A DNA stretch of 64,000 nt from Mesorhizobium sp. M4B.F.Ca.ET.203.01.1.1 (GCF_004791025.1 NZ_SRUO01000010.1:1-64000); one strand, 5' to 3'; positions 44,700-54,267 are shown, counted from the first letter of the stretch. Numbers and translations are program-made. Notes: generated by a model not told the origin, from the letters alone.

Positions 44700-44854
44700 G
44701 AGATTGTCACCACCACAAAAACCGGTCGCGTTATGGCCCCGATCCGGCCGGATGTCACGAGGCCAGAGCCGTCGGTTTGCGTCGACAGCCGACCGGCATT
44801 GAGCTATTCGGATTGGCAGATTGCAGCAGTCAGCGGCCGGAAGGAAGGGAACCC

Positions 44855-45541
44855 ATGAAGCGCTCCAAAATCAACGACATCATCCGCGAAGCCGACGCCT
44901 TCATCCGCTCCTTCGGTTATATCATGCCGCCCTTCGCCTATTGGTCGCCGGAAGAGATGAAGGCGCATAAGGGAGACTCTTCGGCGATCTTCACCTCGCG
45001 CCTCGGCTGGGACATCACCGACTACGGCCAGGAGAAGTTCGACGAGCTCGGTCTGTTCCTGTTTACCGTCCGCAACGGCCGCTACGAGGACATGAAGCTT
45101 GGCATGGGCATGCTCTATGCCGAGAAGATCATGATCTCGCGCAAGGACCAGCTCTCGCCGATGCACCGCCACAACATCAAGGCCGAGGACATCATCAACC
45201 GCGGCGGCGGCAAGCTGGTGCTGGAACTGTTCATGCACGACCGCGACGGCGGCATCGATCCCAAGGCCGAAGTGTCGGTGCCGGTCGACGGCACCATCCA
45301 CAGACTGCCGGCGGGCGGGCTGTTGAAGCTCGATCCGGGCCAGAGCGTCACGCTTTTGCCCGGCGTCTGGCACGCCTTCTGGGCCGAGGGCAAGGACGTG
45401 CTGATCGGCGAGGTCTCGACCGTCAACGACGATCTGACGGACAATGTCTTCCGCGAGCCGATCGGCCGCTTCTCCAACATCGACGAGGACGTCGTGCCGC
45501 TGCACCTCCTGGTGTCGGACTACGAGAAGTGGGTGGGGTAA
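44855..45541 (+). CDS. D-lyxose isomerase-like cupin enzyme
   Basis: A 228-residue cupin of the D-lyxose isomerase (YdaE) family, which interconverts D-lyxose and D-xylulose (and D-mannose and D-fructose) with Mn2+. Metal-binding residues show in SPMHRHNIKAEDI and LLPGVWHAFWAEG, and GRFSNIDEDV near the end is typical. The start follows AAGGAAGGGA; an upstream 26-codon extension is rejected. Its neighbours give no sugar pathway. Confidence 0.85.
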   Translation: MKRSKINDIIREADAFIRSFGYIMPPFAYWSPEEMKAHKGDSSAIFTSRLGWDITDYGQEKFDELGLFLFTVRNGRYEDMKLGMGMLYAEKIMISRKDQLSPMHRHNIKAEDIINRGGGKLVLELFMHDRDGGIDPKAEVSVPVDGTIHRLPAGGLLKLDPGQSVTLLPGVWHAFWAEGKDVLIGEVSTVNDDLTDNVFREPIGRFSNIDEDVVPLHLLVSDYEKWVG

Positions 45542-45588
45542 GAAATCAGCCCAGCGAGCCAGGTTTCGGTTCAAAAGTATTGTGAGTC

Positions 45589-45742
45589 GGCGCTGCCCCT
45601 CATTGCCCTGCCGGGCATTTCTCCCCGTATAGTGACGGGGAGAAAGGACTTGTCGCGTGGGGTTTCGCCAACCGCAGGCGCGGCTATGGCCTTCTCCCCG
45701 TTTACGGGGAGAAGGTGCCCGAAGGGCGGATGAGGGGCGGCG
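45589..45742. repeat. Intergenic palindromic repeat (CTTCTCCC type), copy 4
   Basis: Arms carry TTTCTCCCCGTATAGTGACGGGGAG and CTTCTCCCCGTTTACGGGGAGAAG hairpins (each read in its own arm), flanked by CGCTGCCCCTCATTGCCC and GGATGAGGGGCGGCGC. The same units occur in the opposite orientation at 61677-61831. It lies between convergent genes. Confidence 0.9.
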
Positions 45743-45764
45743 CGCCAGGTTCCAGTATCTGCCG

Positions 45765-46631
45765 CTACCGCGCATGCTTGTCCGCCTTGCGGTTGCCGAG
45801 CAGCAGTTTGCGCTCGAGATGCGCCCTGAGCTCGCCGTAGTAGGCCGTGAGGAACGCCCTGGAATCCGGCGCTTCGATCGTCACGCCGATCTTCTTCCCG
45901 ATCATTTCGGCCACTGTCTTCAGCGCGAAATAGTCGTCGCGGCGTAGCACTTCTTCCAGCTTGTGCAGTTCGGCGATGCCGTAGGCATCGAGTTGGGCCG
46001 AGCTGAAACGGAAACGGGCGGCGACCGGGTCCTGCCTGCGCGACAGGTCTTCGACCAGCTTCAGCTTCGGCGCTTCGACCACCCAGGTTCCGGCGAGCAG
46101 GTCGCCGATGCGCAGGCGGTCGCGGTTGAACAGCGGGAAGAGCGCGAAGAGCAGCGCCCACGCCAGCCCGAAAATGGTCGTCAGCGTGTCGGCGACGCCG
46201 GCGCCGCCGCGCCCGGCGATGATCGACAGCGGCAGGAAGATCTCGATCTCGCGCATCAGATTGCGCGCGATGACCTGATCGACCGACAGGCCGGCGCCGC
46301 TGCGCGAGGCGACGCGGATGCCGACGATGCGCTTGCCTGGCGTCGCGGCGCGGCGGCCGGCTTCGAAGGCGATGAAATAGGCGTTGCGCAGCAGGAAGAT
46401 CAGGATGATCCAGACGACGAACAGCGGCTGCAGCCCGCCGAAGCCGATGCCGCGCAGCCCGAACAGGGCGACGATCGTGATGACGATCGCAGCAGTGGTG
46501 ATGATCACCACATCGAGCACGAAGGCCGCGGCCCGCGTGCCGGCATCGGCAAGCCTGATGCGCAGATCGACGCCTTCCGGTGTGATCAGCGGCCGCGTCG
46601 GCGCGAGGGTGGCGCGTCTAACCGTCGCCAT
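45765..46631 (-). CDS. RDD-family membrane protein
   Basis: A 288-residue protein with an RDD domain at about 25-165: LADAGTRAAAFVLDVVII (first helix with Arg and Asp), a second helix pair, then ATPGKRIVGIRV. The remaining ~120 residues are soluble. Last gene of the DUF4129-DUF4350-MoxR-DUF58-SpoIIM-RDD operon; its ATG lies inside the end of the preceding gene (14-base overlap). Probably part of the membrane complex served by the MoxR ATPase. Confidence 0.88.
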   Translation of the reverse strand: MATVRRATLAPTRPLITPEGVDLRIRLADAGTRAAAFVLDVVIITTAAIVITIVALFGLRGIGFGGLQPLFVVWIILIFLLRNAYFIAFEAGRRAATPGKRIVGIRVASRSGAGLSVDQVIARNLMREIEIFLPLSIIAGRGGAGVADTLTTIFGLAWALLFALFPLFNRDRLRIGDLLAGTWVVEAPKLKLVEDLSRRQDPVAARFRFSSAQLDAYGIAELHKLEEVLRRDDYFALKTVAEMIGKKIGVTIEAPDSRAFLTAYYGELRAHLERKLLLGNRKADKHAR

Positions 46632-47637
46632 GCCGCACAATCCTCAACAGATAGAAATAGGCGCACCATAGCGCCAGCATGCCGCCGCCGATGGCATAGC
46701 GGGCGCCGTCGCCGGTGATGGTCTGCCGGCCGATGCCTTCGAGCAGGCCGGCGAACAGAAGCATCACCACGACGCCGACCATGGCGGTCGCCGCGATGCG
46801 CCCGGCCTGCGCCGCCGCCGCCATGCGGGTCAGTTCGCCGGGGAAGGCGATGCGCGTGCCGATGCGCATGCCGGCCGCACCGGCAAGCGCGATGGCGAAC
46901 AGCTCGGTCGTGCCGTGGATGGACAGCCAGCCGCCGAGCTCGAAGCCGAGCCCCTTGGCGGCGTAGATCTGGAATATCGCGCCGAGCATGCAGCCATTCA
47001 TCAGGATGATCAGCACGCTTGGCACGGCAAAGGCAAAGCCGAGCGCGAAGGCAAGGATCGCCACCTGGGTGTTGTGGGTGAAGAGATAGGCGGCGAAGCT
47101 CGACAGGAACTGGTTGTCGGCGCCGTCATAGAGCACGCTGCGCAGCATCGCGGCCGACGAATCCGGATTGCGGCCGCCGGCAAGGCTGGGCGCGATGATG
47201 GCGGCGTACCAGCCCTTGTTGGAAGCCACCAGCCAGTAGCCCGCGCCCGCGCCGACCGCCGTCAAGCCGACAGTGACCAGGGTTTCGCGCCACAGTGCGC
47301 GTATGGCGTTCGGCCAGTCGTGAAGGAAGAAATCGCCGATGCGCTGCCGCAAGCCGCGCCGGGCGCCATAGAGGTAGAAATAGCCGCGCAGGCAAAGTGC
47401 TTCGAGATACGCGACAAGCGCATGGTCGAGCGAGGTCGCCCTGGCCACCGACAGTGACGACAGCGCCGAGCGATAGAGTAGCGGCAGCGACAGCAGTTCC
47501 TCTTCCGAAAGCGTGCGCGGCGCCCGCTTCTCGACCCGGGCCAGCAGCGCCTCGAATGCCTTCCAGTCGGCCTCGCGTTCCTGGCGGAAGCTGGCCAGCG
47601 TCTGGCGCACCGCATCGGTGCCGGCCGGGTTCGTCAC
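46618..47637 (-). CDS. SpoIIM-like (stage II sporulation protein M family) membrane protein
   Basis: A 339-residue protein: an N-terminal soluble helical part (about 1-90), then several membrane helices with the family block GFEL-GGWLSIHGTTELFAIALAGAAG and VPSVLIILMNGCMLGAIF. Non-spore-formers use SpoIIM homologues in this MoxR gene context. The GTG start overlaps the DUF58 stop by 4 bases (GTGA). Confidence 0.88.
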   Translation of the reverse strand: MTNPAGTDAVRQTLASFRQEREADWKAFEALLARVEKRAPRTLSEEELLSLPLLYRSALSSLSVARATSLDHALVAYLEALCLRGYFYLYGARRGLRQRIGDFFLHDWPNAIRALWRETLVTVGLTAVGAGAGYWLVASNKGWYAAIIAPSLAGGRNPDSSAAMLRSVLYDGADNQFLSSFAAYLFTHNTQVAILAFALGFAFAVPSVLIILMNGCMLGAIFQIYAAKGLGFELGGWLSIHGTTELFAIALAGAAGMRIGTRIAFPGELTRMAAAAQAGRIAATAMVGVVVMLLFAGLLEGIGRQTITGDGARYAIGGGMLALWCAYFYLLRIVRHGDG

Positions 47638-48938
47638 AGCAGATTCTCCTGCTTGAGCTCGAGATAGCGCTCGACCAGCGCCGGGCCGAGCCGCTGGTGG
47701 TCGGCCTCGATCACATGCGCGCCGAGCAGCCTCAGCCGGCCGATCACGACCTGCCGTTCCCGCAGCAGGCCGCCGGCGGTGACGGCGCGCGCCACATCCT
47801 CCGGCGTCGCGGGCGGCATGTCGGCGAGGCTCTCCAGTTCGACATCCTTCATCATCATGAACAGCACCAGATGCCGCTCGGTCAGCCGGCCGACGGTGCG
47901 CAGCATCAGCTCGGCGCTGATCGGATCGACGAAATCGGTGAAGATGATGACCAGCGAGCGCCGGTCGAGCTTGCCCGAAAGCGTCGTCAGCGCCAGCGTG
48001 AAATTGGTTTCCTCGCTGGAATAGTCGATTTCGGCCGCCCGCTTCTGGATCATCGGGAAGCTGGCCGAGCCGCGCACCGCGCCGCTGGAGATGCGCGGCC
48101 TGGCATCGAAGGAGAACAGGCTGACGAGATCGCCGCCTTTCAGCGCGATGAAGGCCGATAGCAGCGCCGCCGTCACCGCGCGGTCGACCTTGGGCACGCC
48201 GTCGACCGGCTCGCACATCAGGCGTCCGCTGTCGATGGCGAGCACGATGCTGTTGTTCTCCTCGATCCGGAATTCGCGGGCCAGGAGCTTGCCGTGGCGG
48301 GCGCTGCGCTTCCAGTCGATCATCCGCCGGCCCATGCCGGGCTGGTAGTCCTTCAGCGCCTCGAATTCGCGGCCCTGGCCAGCCCGCTTTTGGGCATGGC
48401 CGTCAGCCTGCGCCGAGCGTTGCAAAAGCGTGATCGCTTCGTCGCGGGCGCGGCTGACGTCGGGCAGCACAGCGACCTTCTCGTCCATCGGCAGCACGAC
48501 CTGGTTCCAGACCAGCCCGAACGGCCCGCGCCAGCGCAGCCACAGGCGGTCGAAATTGGCCATGCCGCGCCTCAGCGCCGTGAATTCGAGGTCGAGCGTT
48601 CCGCCATTCGCCGGCAGCGCGCCGCCGGTGCCATGGATCGGCTCCAGCCGCTGGTCATGGCCCACGCGCGCCTGCAGCATGCGCGCCTGCTTGCCGAGAC
48701 CGGCAGCGACGCGGACGGCGAAACGCCCGCCGACGCCGACCTGCGGCGGCGCGTCGAGGCTGGCGCTGAGCGAGGCGCGCCCGCGTCCGGCGGCCGCGTC
48801 CACCGCCAGGAAGGCAAGCAGCAGGCAGATCCAGAGCAGGCCGATATACCAGAAGGACGGCAGCGCGAGCGCGATCAGGAAGGCGGGAATCGCGCCCGCC
48901 GCCGCTGCCCAGACCGCTCTACCGCTCGGATAGATCAA
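47634..48938 (-). CDS. DUF58 protein (vWA-like) of MoxR operon
   Basis: A 434-residue protein: two N-terminal membrane helices (about 8-45), then a beta-rich part, then the DUF58 core with EFEALKDYQPGMGRRMIDWKRSAR, where the fixed DxR-x-IDW segment is diagnostic. After it comes a von Willebrand A-like domain (VLAIDSGRLM, IIFTDFVDP). These proteins pair with MoxR AAA+ ATPases, perhaps as chaperone adaptors for a membrane or redox complex. Start overlaps the moxR stop (ATGA). Confidence 0.92.
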   Translation of the reverse strand: MIYPSGRAVWAAAAGAIPAFLIALALPSFWYIGLLWICLLLAFLAVDAAAGRGRASLSASLDAPPQVGVGGRFAVRVAAGLGKQARMLQARVGHDQRLEPIHGTGGALPANGGTLDLEFTALRRGMANFDRLWLRWRGPFGLVWNQVVLPMDEKVAVLPDVSRARDEAITLLQRSAQADGHAQKRAGQGREFEALKDYQPGMGRRMIDWKRSARHGKLLAREFRIEENNSIVLAIDSGRLMCEPVDGVPKVDRAVTAALLSAFIALKGGDLVSLFSFDARPRISSGAVRGSASFPMIQKRAAEIDYSSEETNFTLALTTLSGKLDRRSLVIIFTDFVDPISAELMLRTVGRLTERHLVLFMMMKDVELESLADMPPATPEDVARAVTAGGLLRERQVVIGRLRLLGAHVIEADHQRLGPALVERYLELKQENLL

Positions 48939-49891
48939 CGCGGCGCTTCCGTCTGGTCGACGAGGTCGGACACGATCTGCTCCACCAGCCGCCCGTCGAT
49001 CTGCGCGGCCGGCGAGAGGATGACGCGGTGGCGCAGCGCCGGCACGGCGAGCGCCTTGACGTCGTCGGGGATCACATAGGAACGGCCGTCGAGCGTCGCC
49101 CGCGCCCGGGCCGCCCGCGCCAGCATGGCGCCAGCGCGGGGGCTGGCGCCAACCTCCAGGTCGGGGCTCTCGCGCGTGGCGCGCACGAGCGCCGCGATAT
49201 AGTTGACGACATCGTCGACGAGGGTGACGGAGCCGACGGTGTCGAGCGCCTTTTCCAGCGTCTTGCGGTCGGTCTGCGCCTTGATGCCGTATTGCGCGAT
49301 GTCGTGCGAGGCGGAGCCGCCGCCGTGATGGACGATGATGGCGCGCTCCTCCTGCAGGTCCGGATAGCTCACTCGGTGCTTGAACAGGAAGCGGTCGAGC
49401 TGCGCCTCGGGCAGGGGGTAGACGCCCTGATGCTCGATCGGGTTCTGCGTCGCCACCACCATGAAGTTGCGGCCGAGCGAGTGCGTGGTGCCGTCGAAGG
49501 TGACGGCATGCTCCTGCATGGCTTCCAACAGGGCGGCCTGCGTCTTCGGCGGCGTGCGGTTGATCTCGTCGGCAAGCAGCAGGTCGCAGAAGATCGGGCC
49601 GCGCGTCAGCGTGAACTGGCCGGTCTGGAAATTGTAGATGTTGGAGCCGACGATATCGCCGGGCATCAGGTCCGGCGTGAACTGGATGCGTCCATAGGCG
49701 ACGCCGAGCGCCTGCGCGAAGCAGCGCGCTGTCATGGTCTTGGCGGTCCCCGGCGGCCCTTCGAGCAAAATATGCCCGCCGGCGAACAGCGCGGTCAGCA
49801 TCAGGTCGACCGTGTCGCGCTGGCCGGTGATCGCTTTCGCCACTTCTTCCCTGATCGCTGTCGCCAGGGCCTTCACATCATCGACGTTCAC
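48935..49891 (-). CDS. MoxR-family AAA+ ATPase
   Basis: A 318-residue AAA+ chaperone-like ATPase: Walker A GPPGTAKT, Walker B LLLADEINR, sensor 1 VATQNP and the PLPEAQLDRF arginine region. GTG start (NVDDVKALATAI) with GGAGG upstream, inside the end of the DUF4350 gene (14-base overlap). In this operon it likely energises assembly or remodelling of the membrane proteins encoded beside it. Confidence 0.95.
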   Translation of the reverse strand: MNVDDVKALATAIREEVAKAITGQRDTVDLMLTALFAGGHILLEGPPGTAKTMTARCFAQALGVAYGRIQFTPDLMPGDIVGSNIYNFQTGQFTLTRGPIFCDLLLADEINRTPPKTQAALLEAMQEHAVTFDGTTHSLGRNFMVVATQNPIEHQGVYPLPEAQLDRFLFKHRVSYPDLQEERAIIVHHGGGSASHDIAQYGIKAQTDRKTLEKALDTVGSVTLVDDVVNYIAALVRATRESPDLEVGASPRAGAMLARAARARATLDGRSYVIPDDVKALAVPALRHRVILSPAAQIDGRLVEQIVSDLVDQTEAPR

Positions 49892-51089
49892 CGAGCCTCC
49901 TTGCCGTCCAGTCGTGCAGCCGCTCGGCTGCCTCATGCATGTCCGCCAGCGAGCTGGCATTGTCCGCGGCCTTGAGCCGCGTCGTGAACCCCTGGGCCTC
50001 GCCCTTGTCGCGGGAATCGAGCCAGCGGTCGAGCGCCTCGCCCTGCAGCCCGTGCGGCGCGCCGAGCAACGCGCCGGCGCGCTGCCGCATCAGCGCGCCA
50101 TAGCGGTCGCCCAACTCGTTCAGCCGTCCGGCGCGCTTGAACAGCATCGCCGTAGTGTCGACCAGCGCCCGCTTGCCGAAGGCTATCGCCCGGCCCTCGG
50201 CGCGCGGCGGGCCGAAACGGCCAAGCCCGTGCAGGAAGGCCAGCGCAGCGGCGGCCAGGATCGACAGCGTCAGCGCCAGGAAGGGCGGTTCGACCAAAAG
50301 CTTGGCGAGATCGTATTTGCGCCCGGCGCCATGCAGCGTGAGGTCGAACATCACGGCGCCCTTGCCAGGCTCAAGCATGGCGATCAGATCGAGCGCCGCC
50401 CTGGCCCTGTCTGGATCCTTGAGCGCTGCGTTGTTGATGAGGTCCGGATCGGTCAGGATGTAGAATGGCTTGTCGTCGAGTTCGGTGAGAACGCCCTTGC
50501 CGTTGCCGGCCGAGATCAGCGGATGATCGTCGGCCACCCATTGCATGTCTTCCGGCGCGGCAACGAGATGGCCGTTGATGTCGAGTTGCTCGACCGTGCT
50601 CTTTCCTTCGCCAAGCTTTGCCTTGCCGATCCGGCCCAGCCATTGATTCACGGCCGTAGCGGGCAGCCGCTCGATCTTGATATCCCAGCCTTCATGCTGC
50701 TCGAGCGGCGTGGTCTGCCATTTGGGCAGCACGAACAGCGTGGCCTTGTCTTCGCGGAGCTTGACGATGCGGTCGAGCGCGGCTGGGTCGCTGTCGGGCG
50801 AAATGGTGACGATCAGCAGGAAGCCAGACATCAGGCCGGTGCTGAGGTCCTCCTCGCTGCGCGCCATCGGCGAAGGAGTCCCGGTCAGCTTGAGCCATTC
50901 CACCAGCCCCGCATAGCCGGAGCCGCCCTTGGACAGCGGCGTCGCGCCGCCGCCGGGTTGGCGAAAATCCGGCGCATAGGTCGATAGCAGAAAGAACCCC
51001 GCGGCGGCGAACAGGCTGGCGAAAATGCCCCAGAACAGCGTTCTGCGGCTGAACGGTTCCTGTACCGTCTCGGCCGCCGGCGCGCTCAT
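49878..51089 (-). CDS. DUF4350 domain membrane protein
   Basis: A 403-residue protein: one N-terminal helix (about 18-38), a periplasmic/soluble DUF4350 part (GYAGLVEWLKLTG and a Rossmann-like IVTISPDSDPAALDRI; the domain ends with KGVLTELDDKPFYILTDPDLINNAAL), then a second helix (about 263-285). The cytoplasmic tail carries an AEGRAIAFGKRALVDTTAML segment. It overlaps both neighbours and is a standard member of this MoxR operon. Confidence 0.88.
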   Translation of the reverse strand: MSAPAAETVQEPFSRRTLFWGIFASLFAAAGFFLLSTYAPDFRQPGGGATPLSKGGSGYAGLVEWLKLTGTPSPMARSEEDLSTGLMSGFLLIVTISPDSDPAALDRIVKLREDKATLFVLPKWQTTPLEQHEGWDIKIERLPATAVNQWLGRIGKAKLGEGKSTVEQLDINGHLVAAPEDMQWVADDHPLISAGNGKGVLTELDDKPFYILTDPDLINNAALKDPDRARAALDLIAMLEPGKGAVMFDLTLHGAGRKYDLAKLLVEPPFLALTLSILAAAALAFLHGLGRFGPPRAEGRAIAFGKRALVDTTAMLFKRAGRLNELGDRYGALMRQRAGALLGAPHGLQGEALDRWLDSRDKGEAQGFTTRLKAADNASSLADMHEAAERLHDWTARRLGERR

Positions 51090-51718
51090 GCCCAGGCATC
51101 CCGGAAGGCGAACCGCTCATAGGCGCCGCGCGCTTGCTGCCAGCCTTCGGCGCCGACCGGCCGGCGGGCGAACAGCGCCGCCTCGACGATGCGTGCGATC
51201 TCGCTGAACGCGCCGCGTGGCCGCGCCGGCAGGGAAGGAGCATTGGCGATGTCGCGCGCCGTCAGCGAGGGACGCAGGAAGTCGGGCAGGCGCCCGGCTA
51301 TGTCGGCGACGCTGCGACGAAGCAGGAGATGGACCGCCTCGTCATAGTCGCCGCGCGCCGCGAGCGCGTCGGCTTCCGACAGCAGGATCTGCGCCATCGC
51401 GGCATCGGGGCGCCATTCCTCCTGCGCCTCGGCTTCGCCCCGCGCGCGTCGCCACGGCAGGCGCCAGGCGATGCCTTTCATTTCGAGGGCGATCAGGAAC
51501 AGGATGATCACGGCGCCCGATATGACCGCGCCCCAGAACAGGTAGATCATATAGGGGCCGAGCTGTGACAGGAAATCCAGCAGCGGCTTCAGCCAGGCCG
51601 GCGGTTCGGGCTGCGCGAAGGCCGGCAGGTCGAACTGTATGGACGTGTCGGCCAGCAGCTGCTTGTGCACTTTCGCCAGCCATTCGGCGTCCACTGTGCC
51701 CGGCTGTGCAACTGCCAC
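51086..51718 (-). CDS. DUF4129 domain membrane protein
   Basis: A 210-residue protein: an N-terminal periplasmic stretch, one membrane helix at about 60-85, and a C-terminal DUF4129 domain with RGDYDEAVHLLLRRSVADI and the closing GWQQARGAYERFAF. The GTG start follows GGGGGAG; the frame extends further but without support. First gene of the minus-strand MoxR operon, divergent from the next gene. Confidence 0.85.
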   Translation of the reverse strand: MAVAQPGTVDAEWLAKVHKQLLADTSIQFDLPAFAQPEPPAWLKPLLDFLSQLGPYMIYLFWGAVISGAVIILFLIALEMKGIAWRLPWRRARGEAEAQEEWRPDAAMAQILLSEADALAARGDYDEAVHLLLRRSVADIAGRLPDFLRPSLTARDIANAPSLPARPRGAFSEIARIVEAALFARRPVGAEGWQQARGAYERFAFRDAWA

Positions 51719-51863
51719 CCGCTCGCTCCCCCGTAAACCCGCCGCGCCGACACTGGCAACGCGACACAACAATTGCAAGTAGGCTAGACGCTAAGTGTTA
51801 ATCTTGTCACATTTACTGTCATGCGAACCAGCCATTATGCGGCTGTGGTTAAGGGGGCAGACT

Positions 51864-52652
51864 ATGACTTCGACGACACTGGCACGGCCAGAGAAATTCC
51901 AGATCGGCAAGGTACTCAACAACAGCTTTGCCGTCATCAATCGCAATATCGGTCTTTGCCTGGGGCTTGCCGCGCTGTTCTCGGGGCTGCCGACATTCGT
52001 TTTCCAGTTCTGGAACGAGGTGCGAATGGGCGGCCTGGCGGCTGGCGATCCGGCGGCGCTGGCTATGGCCGATCCCGCCACCATGTTCCGCGATTCGATG
52101 CTGACCCTGGTCTTCGCGATGCTCTATTTCATCCTGTCGCTGCTGCTGCAGTCGGCGCTGGTCAGGGCAACGATCGACGACATGAACGGCAAGAAGCCGA
52201 CTTTCGGGGATTGCATCCAGATCGCGCTCCGCTGCCTGCTGCCGACCATCGGCATCGGATTGATGGTTGCCCTCGGCGCCGGCCTCGCCTCGATAGCGCT
52301 GCTGGTGCCTGGCATCATCCTGTGGCTTGGCTGGTCGGTGGCGGTGCCCGCCCTGGTGCAGGAGAGGCTCGGCGTCTTCGGCTCCATGTCGCGCAGCCGT
52401 GCGCTCACCAAGGGCAGCCGCTGGGCGCTGTTCGGCCTCTTCCTGATCCTCATCCTGATCGCCTTTGGCATCCAGATGGTGCTCGGCACGGTCGTGCTGC
52501 TCTTTGGCGGATATATCGCCATTGTCCTCGGCGCTGTGGTCTCGGCGTTCATGTCGACGCTGATGTCGATTGCCTCCGCGGTCACCTATGTCGAGTTGCG
52601 CCAGGTCAAGGAAGGCACCAGCGTAGAGGATCTGGCGGAAATCTTTTCCTGA
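51864..52652 (+). CDS. Multi-helix membrane protein (DUF975/YciC-like)
   Basis: A 262-residue protein with about six hydrophobic helices and the pattern FQIGKVLNNSFAVINRNIG ... LVPGIILWLGWSVAVPALVQERLGVFGSMSRSRALTKGSRW, which is typical of the glycerophosphodiester-phosphodiesterase membrane-domain and YciC group. Role unknown. The ATG has AAGGGGG upstream. Divergent from the MoxR operon across 145 bases. Confidence 0.72.
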   Translation: MTSTTLARPEKFQIGKVLNNSFAVINRNIGLCLGLAALFSGLPTFVFQFWNEVRMGGLAAGDPAALAMADPATMFRDSMLTLVFAMLYFILSLLLQSALVRATIDDMNGKKPTFGDCIQIALRCLLPTIGIGLMVALGAGLASIALLVPGIILWLGWSVAVPALVQERLGVFGSMSRSRALTKGSRWALFGLFLILILIAFGIQMVLGTVVLLFGGYIAIVLGAVVSAFMSTLMSIASAVTYVELRQVKEGTSVEDLAEIFS

Positions 52653-52662
52653 CGGAGAAGAT

Positions 52663-52692
52663 CGCCGCCTTCACCACATGATGGAGGCGGCG
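52663..52692. terminator. Hairpin between convergent genes
   Basis: CGCCGCCT / AGGCGGCG, 8 bp with a 14-base loop, 10 bases after the upstream stop. No T-run; it could end both convergent transcripts weakly. Confidence 0.35.
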
Positions 52693-52776
52693 TCGTCGGA
52701 GACCTTGCCGGCGCCGCCATCGGCGAGCGCCTCAGGCCGCCCGCTCGGCAGCACCGCCGTGATGCAAGCAGCCTTC

Positions 52777-53610
52777 TCACGGTTCCAGGGCCTTGAGCGC
52801 CGCCGGAACCGGATAGCGGTTGCCGTCATAGCGGAGCCGGTAGGTTCGTTTCACAGGCTTGCCGGGGTGCGACAGGCATTCGCCCTGCGTGTCGAGGTCG
52901 GGCTCGTCGGTATCCCTCCGCTCGACCACGCTGATGTCGCGATAACCGTGGTGGCTCGCCGATCGCATCGACAGGCCGGCCTTGCTGGAATGAAAGGATC
53001 CGGCGCAATTGGCGTCGCCTTCGCCGCCATAGCTGTCGACGACGAGGCCGTCGAGCACCAGGCGCAGCCCATCGCGGGTGAGGGCATAGAGCCTGAGGTC
53101 GGTTTCACGGAAGGGATTGGGCCGAGAATCGCTTGCCATTTCGATGCGCAGGCCGAAGGCGCTTACATCGGGCGCCAGCCTGTAGCGGCCGGTATCGAAC
53201 TCGATCTTGCGGATGTAGATGGCATCATCATTCATCAGCCCGGGCTGGAGCAGGCGCTGGCGCACCCGCAGGCTGTTCATGTCGAGGACGAGAATCTCGA
53301 TATCGCCGACATGCTGGCCGTCGCCGGACTTGGCGCTGTCGATCAGTGGCACAGCGACCAGCAGCAGGTCGTCATGGGCGGGCCAGACCTTGCAGACCAG
53401 GCCGAATGAATTGTCACCTTCCCGCAGCGTCAGGGAGATGCTGGTATGGGGTTCCAGCGTGAACGATCTTTCGTCGGCGCTCTTCTGCGCATTGGGATAG
53501 GCCAGTTGCACCAGCGCGGCGGCATCGCCGCAATCGTCCGCCGCGGCCCGGGCGGGCGACTGGCCGGCGGCGGCGAGGCCGAGGAAGAGACTACTTAGCA
53601 CCAATCGCAT
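52777..53610 (-). CDS. Exported protein of unknown function (DUF1176-like)
   Basis: A 277-residue protein with a signal peptide (about 1-22). The mature part opens with DDCGDAAALVQLAYPNAQ and holds the WPAHDDLLLVAVPL segment and a long beta-rich region with LLQPGLMNDDAIYIRKIEF. It has four Cys, so disulfides are possible in the periplasm. It loosely resembles exported DUF1176-like proteins but I am not sure. It stands next to a broken TPR gene. Confidence 0.5.
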   Translation of the reverse strand: MRLVLSSLFLGLAAAGQSPARAAADDCGDAAALVQLAYPNAQKSADERSFTLEPHTSISLTLREGDNSFGLVCKVWPAHDDLLLVAVPLIDSAKSGDGQHVGDIEILVLDMNSLRVRQRLLQPGLMNDDAIYIRKIEFDTGRYRLAPDVSAFGLRIEMASDSRPNPFRETDLRLYALTRDGLRLVLDGLVVDSYGGEGDANCAGSFHSSKAGLSMRSASHHGYRDISVVERRDTDEPDLDTQGECLSHPGKPVKRTYRLRYDGNRYPVPAALKALEP

Positions 53611-53691
53611 GGGGTTCTCACGTCGCGGGGCCGGGTTGGATCAGGACTTGTGTACGCGAGATTGGTGACGGCGCACAGGGGCGGGCCATCC

Positions 53692-54142
53692 TCAATGGCA
53701 GCAGTCGTGCCCTGAATGCACGCTTGTCCTGCACAGGCAGGACGAGGTGATCGGCACGTCGGTCTTTGCCAACGCCGTGGCGAGCCTGGCCTGGAACCCA
53801 GGCAACTGGTCGGTCTCGCCGCGCCGCCCCAAGCATTCGACCAGCCCGTGCAGCGCCCAGACATTGTCCGGGATGCTGGGCGCGGCGCTGAACTGTGCCA
53901 CTCAGGCCTCGGCCTCGCCATGCTCCTTCCAGGTCAGGTTGTAGAAAGGCCCCGCGGCATAGGCGATGCCCCAGTGCACGAAGGCGCAATCGGGATCAGT
54001 CCGCAGCGCCTTCGCGAAGCATTTTATGCCTTCCGTGGTTGAAGCCGTAGCACCAGTTCAGCCCGATATCGAACCAGCGCTGCGTCTCTGCCGAGGATGT
54101 GGAAATTGGGCGGCGGTAGGTGCCGAGGTCGAAGTGATCCAT
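53692..54142 (-). pseudogene. Degraded TPR-type protein gene
   Basis: The start (MDHFDLGTYRRPISTSSAET, then QRWFDIGLNWCYGFNH) is in one frame. After a shift near 54030 the reading continues in another as EGIKCFAKALRTDPDCAFVHWGIAYAAGPFYNLTW. An in-frame TGA near 53905 interrupts it, after which WALHGLVECLGRRGETDQL and the C-terminal CLCR segment follow. This order and the jump from N-terminal to C-terminal blocks suggest a large internal deletion of a longer tetratricopeptide-repeat protein. Not functional. Confidence 0.75.
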
Positions 54143-54267
54143 GCCTGACTGCTTCCGCGCTTGCCGGTCTGAGGCCGCATGCAATCTGTGCTGAATGGGC
54201 GCATATGGCAACGGCCGGCGCGGCTCAGCAAGAGCCGTGCCGGCCGGGGTTGCCACCCTGGGAGGGA

